Below are positions 1-6,179 of a DNA stretch of 7,706 bases, one piece after another. Origin of the DNA: Oscillospiraceae bacterium (lineage in GTDB: Bacteria > Bacillota > Clostridia > Oscillospirales > Oscillospiraceae). Numbering within the stretch: position 1 is the stretch's first letter; each line of letters opens with the position of its first letter. A program made the position numbers and the translations under genes. Below the pieces are notes generated by a model that worked only from the letters and a program-made list of their open reading frames with translations, was not told the origin of the DNA and made no database searches. The stretch covers positions 1 to 7,706 of the forward strand of contig JAFRAF010000320.1 in assembly GCA_017405545.1 (NCBI GenBank). The letters run 5' to 3'.

Positions 1-41
1 AAAAGTCCCTCTCCTTAAAGTTTAAGTGTACCATATTACAA

Positions 42-92
42 ATACCCACTGGATTATACACTATATGGGTATAAAATACAATGTATTTTTTT
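42..92 (-). terminator. Possible weak terminator or AT-rich hairpins after the pseudo-P-ATPase gene
   Basis: The first 106 bases hold no gene that I can see. Downstream of the minus-strand stop codon there are two small inverted repeats. AAAATACA (73-80) pairs with TGTATTTT (82-89), and ATACCCA (42-48) pairs with TGGGTAT (66-72) across a 17-nt loop. On the minus strand the second hairpin is followed only by a short T-rich stretch, so intrinsic termination is plausible but weak. The 73-89 palindrome followed by three more T residues reads better as a terminator on the plus strand, for a transcript entering from upstream. Which strand it serves is not decided by the sequence. Confidence 0.3.
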
Positions 93-106
93 AAGATTAC
101 CGAAAA

Positions 107-2845
107 TTAAGCTCTCTTCAGCAAGTACGACAGTACGAAGGTCGAAGCCCAGCAAATGAGCATGTATATCAGGAGCTTTACCGGAAGCGCCGAAACGATA
201 ATGCCGTTCCAGCAGGTGTAGAACATGAGTATCAGTCCAAGCAGCGCTCCGCCCACGGTGAGTATGGTGGAGAGCTTTGAGACCAGATACAGGGCCCTTG
301 CCCGGTATATCACGCTGGCGTTGGCTTTCATGCTGCTTCCCAGCATGACCGCCGCAGCATCGCCCTCAACTTTGTCGTCAGTGCTTATGTTGAAGCTGTC
401 CTGTACGGACAGGGCGTTGACGCTTCCGACTGGGACGCGGTGCTTCTGCTGCAGGAGCTGGGGCGTCACGTTGAAGTCCCGGGCAGCAAGATAGAGCTCC
501 GAGCCGGAGCGGTTCATGAACATGAGCCCGCTGTGCACCCTGTCATCGGGGGCATATTCAAGATTGCATACGCTGACGAGCGAATTGTTTATTACGGTAA
601 ACAGTGAGCGTTTGGGGTTTACCGTCACATTGTCCGGGACGCGTATACCCAGGAGCTTCATGAATCCGATGGAGCCCACCTTAACGTCTTCACCGTGTAT
701 TGTTCCGCCGATACCGCCGCCCTCAAAGCAGACAAAATCTCTGACCAGTACGGGCAGGATATTCTGGCTCGTCATGGTTTTGGAGAACACCGAGGCAAGT
801 CCCGATCCGGAGGCCATAATCATACTTCCCGTATACGCTATGGCCTTGGTCTGGGGATAGCCCTCAAACACCTTGATGCTCTTGAGCGATATAGTCTCGG
901 GCGGGAAAACATCCTTGTCCATCAGGAGCACTCCGTCGGCCTCCGCTATTTTGCAGGCGCCGCCCCATCCGGCAATGATGCCGCCGCGCTTTTTGAGCTT
1001 TGAGGCTACCGTCAGGAAGGGCCATGAGCAGCAGGTCAGCGCGCCGAAGGCCGCGGACGCGGCCAGCATGGCAGAGAGGAAATAAGAGAAATCTATGGAT
1101 CGTCTTCTGCCGATGGACGCGAGTATGGCAAAAATCAGGGAGGCCACCAGCATCACCGGGGATATCTTCTCCCAGGCCTCCTCCTGAGGATCGCTCATAG
1201 TCAGGCTCCTGAAAAAGCCGTCTATCCTGCCGGAGGCCCTTCTGACAAGGACCTTGCCCTCGGAGAAACGCTCAGTAGTCAGGGTATGGTATTCCTTTAC
1301 GGTAACCGCCGCCCTGATTGCGTCACGCATTCCGGTATAGTACTGTATTTTGCCCATCATGGCAAAGGCAAGCGCAAATGCGGACACAGCGCAGAAGGGC
1401 GTCCCGGTGCAGTGACCGGTGAGCACCATTATGAAGCCGTTTATGACCGACATCACACAGGAGGCCAGCACAAGGGTCTCCGCTCCAGGCTTGTTTGCCA
1501 TGAAATCCGCCAGTCCATCCAGCAGGACGTCTATACCCATGATAAGTACAAACAGCTCCAGAAGCAGGAGGATGCAGCATATCGAGGCGGGGTCCGTGGT
1601 GCCGAACAGGCCTTTCGGCCCCGCGGCCAGGATGGTGAACAGAAACAGTATGGCTGATATCACAAGGGCAGCCAGCGTCCTGTAGTTGAGAGATCTTATC
1701 CTGGCAGAATACTTTTTCGACTGTAAAAGCAGGTCAGGCTCCACGAGGAGCGGCTCCTCGTCGTATTCATACTCCTGCATCTTGCTTTTTATAAACGCCC
1801 CGCTTTTAACGGCGGCATTCTTCAGCATTATCCCGAAGCCCTTCATCAGGTCGGTAAACTCATTCTTGAGTTCAGAACCAGAGATGAGCCGCTTTTTCGT
1901 CTCATCCCCGTACTCGTCGGGATCTATTTCATCTGAGTATTCGGCGCCCTGGGCCTGGTCATACTCGTCCCCGCGGAATTCTTCGGCCCCTATCTCAAAT
2001 ACGCTCGGGTCTATCTCGAAATCATCGGCCGGATCCGCGCCCTCTTCCCCTTCTTCAAAGGAGATAGTGACGGACGAGGGCTCATAGGGGCTCTCTTGTG
2101 GATTCTCGGTCTCCTGGACAGTCTCGGCGGCGGGCTCCTGTTCATCGAGTTCCGCAGCGGATATGGGCTGCGCGTCAACCGTCTCAGGCTCGGGGGCAGC
2201 AAAGGCGGCCTCCGTCTGAGGCTCCGCCTGAACAGGCGCGCCGACGTCCGCGACCTCCGGAATATCCTCGGGGACGGTGACGGGCGGCTCCGCATCTTCG
2301 CGAATGGGCTCCCGCTCCCTGCGCTGCTCTTCCCGCATGTTCCCAGCGGCCTTTTCTCTGGCCTTGGACCTGCGTCTTCCCCAGCGCTTTTTCGGAGGTT
2401 TCGCGGCTCTGGGCGTTTCCTCCGCCGCAGCCGGGACAGCCTGTTCCTGCTCCGGGGACGTCTCCGCCGGGACGGGCGCATCGACTCTATCGTCCGCAGG
2501 GGCGGTTTCCTCCGGGGTATCCGCAGTATGAGCGGCTTCGACCGGCGCGTCATCGGCCGGCGGCGTCGCCACGGGAGCTGTCTGGGCAGCGGGGCTGACC
2601 TCAGGGGGCGTCTCATCAAATGTCAGTTCCTCAAAAACTACATTCTCCGGCACTTCCTCCTCCGGCACATAACCGGGGTTCAGCACTTCCTGAATAATGC
2701 GTTCAGCCTGTTTGTCCAATTCCTCACGGGGAGTTTTCTTATCCCCGGTCATAAAGGCAGAGCCCTTATACTCCGCAAGGATAGACTCCAGAGTGAATTC
2801 GGATTCGTCCTGAACTATTAAGTTATTGTCGTTATTTTCAGCCAT
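107..2845 (-). CDS. Degenerate P1B-type ATPase-like membrane protein with long acidic, proline-rich N-terminal extension
   Basis: This encodes 912 residues. ATG at 2845 is preferred because GGAGG (2855-2859) lies 9 nt upstream; the in-frame GTG two codons earlier would sit only 3 nt from it. Residues 1-385 look disordered: rich in Glu, Asp, Pro and Ala, with a basic patch (about 149-165) and a short N-terminal helix-like motif FTLESILAEYK (17-27). Eight predicted membrane segments follow, near 390-409, 420-445, 455-477, 482-498, 562-579, 586-610, 858-877 and 883-909. This is the 4+2+2 spacing of heavy-metal P-type ATPases. The stretch GIIAGWGGACKIAEADGVLL leads into MDKD at 642-645 exactly where GILI..ALE..D.VVFDKTGT stands in such pumps. 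EGGGIGG (708-714) and VKVGSIGFM resemble the nucleotide-domain GxG and VGN region. What is missing is decisive: DKTGT is DKDVF, the actuator region is about 63 residues without TGE, TGD is replaced by AARD (787-790), GDGxND is absent, and no CPC is seen. Active pumping is therefore unlikely. The homology is inferred from pattern only. It is probably co-transcribed with the methyltransferase gene upstream. Confidence 0.8.
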   Translation of the reverse strand: MAENNDNNLIVQDESEFTLESILAEYKGSAFMTGDKKTPREELDKQAERIIQEVLNPGYVPEEEVPENVVFEELTFDETPPEVSPAAQTAPVATPPADDAPVEAAHTADTPEETAPADDRVDAPVPAETSPEQEQAVPAAAEETPRAAKPPKKRWGRRRSKAREKAAGNMREEQRREREPIREDAEPPVTVPEDIPEVADVGAPVQAEPQTEAAFAAPEPETVDAQPISAAELDEQEPAAETVQETENPQESPYEPSSVTISFEEGEEGADPADDFEIDPSVFEIGAEEFRGDEYDQAQGAEYSDEIDPDEYGDETKKRLISGSELKNEFTDLMKGFGIMLKNAAVKSGAFIKSKMQEYEYDEEPLLVEPDLLLQSKKYSARIRSLNYRTLAALVISAILFLFTILAAGPKGLFGTTDPASICCILLLLELFVLIMGIDVLLDGLADFMANKPGAETLVLASCVMSVINGFIMVLTGHCTGTPFCAVSAFALAFAMMGKIQYYTGMRDAIRAAVTVKEYHTLTTERFSEGKVLVRRASGRIDGFFRSLTMSDPQEEAWEKISPVMLVASLIFAILASIGRRRSIDFSYFLSAMLAASAAFGALTCCSWPFLTVASKLKKRGGIIAGWGGACKIAEADGVLLMDKDVFPPETISLKSIKVFEGYPQTKAIAYTGSMIMASGSGLASVFSKTMTSQNILPVLVRDFVCFEGGGIGGTIHGEDVKVGSIGFMKLLGIRVPDNVTVNPKRSLFTVINNSLVSVCNLEYAPDDRVHSGLMFMNRSGSELYLAARDFNVTPQLLQQKHRVPVGSVNALSVQDSFNISTDDKVEGDAAAVMLGSSMKANASVIYRARALYLVSKLSTILTVGGALLGLILMFYTCWNGIIVSALPVKLLIYMLICWASTFVLSYLLKRA

Positions 2846-2854
2846 ATACACAAG

Positions 2855-2859
2855 CCTCC
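2855..2859 (-). promoter_or_regulatory. Ribosome binding site that decides the start of the pseudo-P-ATPase gene
   Basis: Read on the minus strand this is GGAGG, 9 nt before ATG (2845-2843) and 3 nt before an in-frame GTG (2851-2849). Normal spacing favours the ATG, giving a protein that begins MAENNDNN. Confidence 0.75.
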
Positions 2860-2882
2860 AATTACGAATTCACAGAGCTGTC

Positions 2883-3704
2883 TCAGTTTCTCTGTCTCAA
2901 TACTTCATACATTACTACTGCCGCGGATACCGAGGCATTGAGCGATGAGACCTTTCCCCGCATGGGGATGCTGAGCATCACATCGCAGCTCTCCGCCACA
3001 AGTCTGCTTATCCCGCTGCCCTCTGAGCCGATGACTATCGCTATGGGGCCGCTCAGATCTGTCTGCCACAGGCGGGAATCACCGTCTGCCGCAGTGCCGT
3101 ATACCCACAGTCCTCTGTCCTTCAGTTCACGAATTGCGGCAGTGAGATTGGCCACCTTTGCCACCGCCATATGCTCGACAGCGCCGGCGGAGGTCTTGGA
3201 CACTATTTGCGTAATGCCTGCGCTTCTGCGTTTGGGGATGATTATCCCGTGGGCGCCCGCAGCTTCAGCCGTACGTATGATGGCCCCGATATTGTGGGGA
3301 TCTGTTATCTCATCACAGACTATTATAAAGGGGGCCTCGCCCCTCTGATCGGCTATTTCAAAAATATCATTAACAGTCGCGTACTGCTTCAGTGCTGTAA
3401 CAGCTATAACACCCTGATGCGCGCCGGTAGCGCTCATGGCGTCCAGCTTGCGCTTATCACATTCTGTTACGGCCGCGCCTGTCTCCCTCGCCTTGGAGGC
3501 GATAAAAGAAATGGTTGAATCCTGGATTCCTTTGGCGATATAGACCTTGTCAATGGTCCTCTTTGCCCTCAGCGCCTCGACTACCGCGTTCTTTCCCTCG
3601 ATAAGGCCTCTGTCTTCCTCATCATCTGCGCGCTCTGTATGTTCGCTCCCCTTATATGGATCGAAATGTCTTGCCGCGGGTTTCTTTTTCCTGTATTCAC
3701 TCAT
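2883..3704 (-). CDS. rlmB: 23S rRNA 2'-O-ribose methyltransferase, RlmB/TrmH (SpoU) family
   Basis: This 273-residue protein is a typical SPOUT-class enzyme. It is expected to transfer a methyl group from S-adenosylmethionine to a ribose 2'-OH; the family prototype RlmB modifies G2251 in the 23S rRNA peptidyl-transferase region. Residues 1-33 are a basic and charged extension common in Gram-positive members. The substrate-binding domain begins at LIEGKNAVVEAL (34-45). The trefoil-knot methylase domain shows motif 1 at 131-147 (DEITDPHNIGAIIRTAE, with the conserved Asn and Arg), motif 2 IGSEGSGISRLV (225-236) and motif 3 IPMRGKVSSLNASVSAAV (246-263). All knot motifs are intact, so it should be active. 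The start at 3704 is preceded by AAGGA about 10 nt upstream. The pseudo-P-ATPase gene follows after 37 bp on the same strand. The exact rRNA position cannot be proved from sequence alone; a tRNA or other 23S target is the alternative. Confidence 0.93.
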   Translation of the reverse strand: MSEYRKKKPAARHFDPYKGSEHTERADDEEDRGLIEGKNAVVEALRAKRTIDKVYIAKGIQDSTISFIASKARETGAAVTECDKRKLDAMSATGAHQGVIAVTALKQYATVNDIFEIADQRGEAPFIIVCDEITDPHNIGAIIRTAEAAGAHGIIIPKRRSAGITQIVSKTSAGAVEHMAVAKVANLTAAIRELKDRGLWVYGTAADGDSRLWQTDLSGPIAIVIGSEGSGISRLVAESCDVMLSIPMRGKVSSLNASVSAAVVMYEVLRQRN

Positions 3705-3736
3705 TCCGCATTATTCCTTATAATTTCAATTATATT

Positions 3737-3765
3737 ATTATAGCACAAGTCCCATCAAACGTGAA
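3737..3765 (-). promoter_or_regulatory. Sigma-A-type promoter for the rlmB operon
   Basis: On the minus strand TTCACG (3765-3760, four of six matches to TTGACA) is separated by 17 nt from a perfect TATAAT (3742-3737). Transcription would start near 3730, giving a leader of about 26 nt that includes the AAGGA ribosome binding site. The arm of a small inverted repeat, AAACGT (3757-3762) with ACGTTT (3778-3783), overlaps the -35 box. Confidence 0.65.
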
Positions 3766-3794
3766 TACCCAATTTTAACGTTTTTTTATTTGAA

Positions 3795-3823
3795 TTGACA
3801 TATTTGTTATGCTATTATTATAT
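3795..3823 (+). promoter_or_regulatory. Sigma-A-type promoter for the rhomboid-like gene
   Basis: A perfect TTGACA (3795-3800) stands 17 nt before TTATAT (3818-3823), within an AT-rich stretch. Transcription should begin near 3830, which leaves an unusually long leader of about 150 nt before the TTG start at 3982. Confidence 0.65.
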
Positions 3824-3836
3824 ATCAGTACGCGGA

Positions 3837-3974
3837 CGATCGCAATTTGGGTCAAATCAGCGGTCGGCCTCCCCGTTCCGCGCGAAATTCAAGGCTGCGC
3901 GCCGTTCTGCGCACGGGGGACACAGAGTCAGCACCGCAGCAGCGATTGCATATCAACACGGCCTTAACAGGAGG
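3837..3974 (+). promoter_or_regulatory. Structured GC-rich 5' leader with possible Shine-Dalgarno sequestration
   Basis: The untranslated stretch between the promoter and the rhomboid-like gene is markedly GC-rich and can fold. Hairpin 1 pairs CGATCGC (3837-3843) with GCGGTCG (3860-3866), plus an inner ATTT/AAAT (3845-3848 with 3854-3857) over loop GGGTC. Hairpin 2 closes with TCCCCGT (3870-3876) against ACGGGGG (3913-3919), one pair being a U-G wobble, and contains GCGCG (3880-3884) against CGCGC (3898-3902). CCTCC at 3868-3872 is complementary to the ribosome binding site GGAGG (3970-3974) and overlaps the closing strand of hairpin 2. The two pairings are therefore mutually exclusive, the layout of a translational switch. 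I recognise no known riboswitch or T-box consensus. An alternative reading, that this is coding from an upstream TTG at 3847, has no ribosome binding site and gives an Arg-rich non-membrane stretch. Confidence 0.4.
3969..3974 (+). promoter_or_regulatory. Strong Shine-Dalgarno (AGGAGG) that fixes a TTG start
   Basis: AGGAGG lies 7 nt before the in-frame TTG at 3982. No ATG or GTG in that frame has such a site, so translation almost certainly begins at the TTG and yields MNKAINRF, directly before the first membrane segment. Confidence 0.85.
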
Positions 3975-3981
3975 TTTAAAT

Positions 3982-4830
3982 TTGAACAAGGCGATAAACC
4001 GTTTTTGCTATAAGCACCCAAAGCTGGGGATTCCCAACCTCATGTTATACATAGTTATAATACAGGCGCTGGTATACGTCGTGTGGCAGATGGACACCAC
4101 CGGCAGATTGTTCTTCTACCTGTATTTCAACCCACAGCTCATACTGCGGGGACAGCTGTGGAGACTGTTTACCTATGTCTTCATACCCGGTTCCACAAGG
4201 ATAATATGGCTGTTTATTACGCTGTATTTTTACTATTATATGGGTCGTCTCATGGAAAATGAGTGGGGCGCAACGAAATTCACCCTGTTTTACATCTGCG
4301 GTGTGATCCTCACCAGTCTGTTCGGTATGCTCGCGCACCTTATCTTCCCCGATCGGCCGGCCTTCCTCACCGGGACATATATCAATTTCTCCCTGTTTTT
4401 CGGCTTTGCCCTCATGTACTCGGAGATGACTGTGATGTTCATGTTTCTCATCCCCATGAAGATGAAATGGGCCGCCCTGCTCAACGCCGCGTATTTCGTG
4501 TACGCGGTGGTCGCCACGCCCTTACCCACAAATCTCGTACCGGTGGTGGCAATCCTCAACTTCGCTCTTTTCAGTTGGGACGCCATCAGCACGGGCAGCA
4601 AGCGCTTCAGGAGCACCCATTACAGGACGGCGAACACAATAAATTTCAAAAAGGCCGCGAAAAAGGCCCGGTCCGAGATGCGGGGCAAGCCCTACAGACA
4701 CAAATGCGAGGTCTGCGGAAAGACCGATGCCGATTACCCGAATCTGCAGTTCAGATACTGCTCCCGCTGCCAAGGCTACCACTGCTTCTGTGAGGAGCAT
4801 ATAAACAATCACATACACTTTGACAGCTGA
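3982..4830 (+). CDS. Rhomboid/derlin-fold membrane protein lacking catalytic residues, with C-terminal zinc-binding module
   Basis: The 282-residue product, from a TTG start, has about six membrane segments: near 18-36, 72-88, 98-121, 132-158, 163-179 and 183-199. Rhomboid-fold landmarks are visible: WRLFTYVFIP (60-69) in the loop-1 region, GRLMENEWGATKF (88-100) matching the G+xLExxxG segment, and LIPMKMKW (156-163) matching the IPhKhKW segment. The serine-protease residues are not there: where rhomboids have GxSG this protein has GTYINFSLFFG (131-141), and the last membrane helix reads ILNFALFSW with no His. It is therefore best called an inactive rhomboid or derlin/TMEM115-like protein. 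Residues 206-236 are basic and presumably cytosolic. The tail has CEVC (242-245), CSRC (260-263) and GYHCFCEEHINNHIH (265-279), a Cys/His-rich array fit to bind one or two zinc ions. Its function is unknown; binding of membrane or nucleic-acid partners is an inference. It is transcribed alone, diverging from rlmB. Confidence 0.85.
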   Translation: MNKAINRFCYKHPKLGIPNLMLYIVIIQALVYVVWQMDTTGRLFFYLYFNPQLILRGQLWRLFTYVFIPGSTRIIWLFITLYFYYYMGRLMENEWGATKFTLFYICGVILTSLFGMLAHLIFPDRPAFLTGTYINFSLFFGFALMYSEMTVMFMFLIPMKMKWAALLNAAYFVYAVVATPLPTNLVPVVAILNFALFSWDAISTGSKRFRSTHYRTANTINFKKAAKKARSEMRGKPYRHKCEVCGKTDADYPNLQFRYCSRCQGYHCFCEEHINNHIHFDS

Positions 4831-4847
4831 AAACCGATACAAGCGCA

Positions 4848-4881
4848 AATTCCCAAAGATCCCCTCAGATCTTTGGGAATT
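4848..4881. terminator. Bidirectional terminator hairpin between convergent genes
   Basis: A perfect 14-bp inverted repeat (AATTCCCAAAGATC, 4848-4861, with its complement at 4868-4881) encloses the 6-nt loop CCCTCA. CCTTTT follows on the plus strand, and the minus-strand exit reads TTTGCG. It sits 17 bp after the rhomboid-like stop codon and 33 bp from the end of the convergent MobA/HD gene, so it can serve both. Confidence 0.8.
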
Positions 4882-4914
4882 CCTTTTGCCTGAAGCTTGT
4901 TCTCCGGCCTTCAT

Positions 4915-5970
4915 TCAGCTGTTCTGTCCCGACACATCGTCCCCTGTGATGCTGACATATCTGTCATAGAGCATCTGACAGGTGGTCTCGTCGGCAATTA
5001 TTCTCCTGCCCATGTCGGAATCAGGCGGGAATATATGTCTTATTCTGTCATATCTCTCGCGCACCGTTACGGTCTGGTCCTCTTTTGTCAGCTTGTCAGC
5101 AAGACAGACAAGGCATTTTTCATCCAAATCCGGCGCGTCTGTAAATTCGAAGTCGTTGTGACAGTATACCACATCGGCAACAGCGTCATATCCAAGCTCT
5201 TTAAGGTAGGCGCCGCCCACATGGGCGTGCCTGATCCCGCTGAGCTTGCAAATGTCGTGGATGCTCCCCGCGCTCCTGCACAGCTCCACATCCAGCCTGA
5301 GCCCGCAGCGGGTCAGCGTTTCCGCCATATGTCCCGCCATTACGCCCGTAGCCAGACAGTGTTTTTGGATATGTACTGGCAGCTTCGCGTCTTCCATCAG
5401 CTTTCTGCATATGTCCACACTTATTCCGCGTCGGCGTTTTGCAAGCGCTCTCAGCTCAGCCGCATCGGTACAGGACCGCGTCCCGGCGTCGTCCGTCTCT
5501 ATCGTATGAGCGCCCAGCGCATCGATGCAGCTCTTATCACCGCCCAAAAAGCGCTCTGCCGCGCTCCCGGTCATGAATACGGGATATCCCTCTCTGCCAA
5601 AATATGCGGGGCGCAGCACTTCCCTTTCACCACTCCCCGCCTTCGAAACGAGTGTTTCGACGGTCGTCGGCAAAACTGCCGGCAGGAACCAGGGCAGATA
5701 CATGACGCCGTCTGCAGGTCCGACTGCGCAAAACGAGTCTTTCCCGTCCGCGCACGGGGCCGTAAAGCTGACTCTGTCATCCTCTATAAGCCCTGACAAT
5801 CCGGCCATCCCCTCCGCGGGGCACAGAACGCGCACCGCGCAGGCTCCGTTGTCGAGCAGGCTCTGTACTGTCATCCTCATCATTGGGAATCCGTTTATTT
5901 CCATGTCCGGCCGGAGTTCACCAGTCGAATCCGGCTCGCACAAACACGAAACAATTCCCAGAATACCCAT
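4915..5970 (-). CDS. MobA-like nucleotidyltransferase domain fused to HD domain (DVU_1551-like architecture)
   Basis: The product has 351 residues. Residues 1-175 follow the molybdenum-cofactor nucleotidyltransferase fold: a beta strand ILGIV at the N-terminus, INGFPMMRMTVQSLLDNG (25-42) in place of the usual VGGKPML...V..AG helix, and RPAYFGREGYPVFM (120-133), matching the RPxYxGxxGHPV segment of MobA/MocA enzymes. However, the nucleotide-binding LAGGxSxRMGxxK loop is replaced by VSCLCEPDSTGELRPDM, so CTP or GTP transfer is doubtful. Residues 195-330 form an HD domain: H200 and H204, SIHDICKL (237-244, the HD pair at 238-239), IRHAH (246-250), YCHND (269-273) and LADKL (290-294). Such proteins occur in accessory gene sets of molybdenum hydroxylases, as in Desulfovibrio DVU_1551; no hydroxylase gene is visible here. 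The start at 5970 follows a GGGGAAG stretch about 6-8 nt upstream. The gene has its own promoter and appears monocistronic. Confidence 0.75.
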   Translation of the reverse strand: MGILGIVSCLCEPDSTGELRPDMEINGFPMMRMTVQSLLDNGACAVRVLCPAEGMAGLSGLIEDDRVSFTAPCADGKDSFCAVGPADGVMYLPWFLPAVLPTTVETLVSKAGSGEREVLRPAYFGREGYPVFMTGSAAERFLGGDKSCIDALGAHTIETDDAGTRSCTDAAELRALAKRRRGISVDICRKLMEDAKLPVHIQKHCLATGVMAGHMAETLTRCGLRLDVELCRSAGSIHDICKLSGIRHAHVGGAYLKELGYDAVADVVYCHNDFEFTDAPDLDEKCLVCLADKLTKEDQTVTVRERYDRIRHIFPPDSDMGRRIIADETTCQMLYDRYVSITGDDVSGQNS

Positions 5971-6029
5971 TATTCTTCCCCTTTTCTTCTTACCACTGTA
6001 TATGCTCGGAGGTTTAATTCGTTTTACTA

Positions 6030-6066
6030 TATTGAAATATATTCCTAAAGCGGGACAATTTCAATA
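6030..6066. repeat. 9-bp inverted repeat over the MobA/HD promoter (candidate operator)
   Basis: TATTGAAAT (6030-6038) and ATTTCAATA (6058-6066) are perfect inverted copies separated by 19 bp. The right arm contains the -35 box and the left arm overlaps the -10 box of the minus-strand promoter, which is where a dimeric repressor would act. AT-richness makes a chance match possible. Confidence 0.45.
6036..6064 (-). promoter_or_regulatory. Sigma-A-type promoter for the MobA/HD gene
   Basis: On the minus strand TTGAAA (6064-6059) is followed after 17 nt by TATATT (6041-6036), five of six matches in each box. Transcription would start near 6029, giving a leader of about 58 nt. Confidence 0.65.
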
Positions 6067-6107
6067 GATTTTTCAAAATAATCTTTCCCCGCTTACTGTA
6101 AAAGCTC

Positions 6108-6136
6108 TTTCACGCCCCATCATATTCATGTATAAT
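6108..6136 (+). promoter_or_regulatory. Promoter for the metallo-beta-lactamase-fold gene
   Basis: A perfect -10 box TATAAT (6131-6136) has a poor -35 candidate, TTTCAC (6108-6113), 17 nt upstream. The predicted start near 6143 gives a leader of about 37 nt. A TTGACA at 6136-6141 has no -10 box at proper distance and is probably coincidental. The weak -35 suggests low basal strength or an activator. Confidence 0.5.
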
Positions 6137-6179
6137 TGACACAGTCATACGCTTACACAAAAGGGGGCGCCGCACTGAT

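Noticed and set aside
2011..2821. Long open frames in other registers over the N-terminal extension of the pseudo-P-ATPase (a 241-codon plus frame and a 202-codon minus frame)
   Set aside because: Their translations are Arg/Ser/Pro- or Gly/Arg-rich artefacts of Glu/Pro/Ala-rich GC-biased coding, without ribosome binding sites or recognisable domains.
3847..3981. N-terminal extension of the rhomboid-like gene from TTG 3847
   Set aside because: It has no ribosome binding site, an Arg-rich composition unlike the rest, and AGGAGG at 3969 clearly serves TTG 3982.
4263..4793. A 176-codon plus-strand frame inside the rhomboid-like gene
   Set aside because: It is a frame-shifted shadow, His/Arg/Gln-rich and without membrane segments or motif.
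4897..5796. A 299-codon plus-strand frame opposite the MobA/HD gene
   Set aside because: It is antisense to a gene with recognisable domains, starts at a TTG without a ribosome binding site just past a terminator, and has no coherent domain.
6136..6141. TTGACA as a -35 box for the metallohydrolase gene
   Set aside because: The position 17 nt downstream reads AAAAGG, so no -10 box follows; the adjacent TATAAT is the likelier promoter element.
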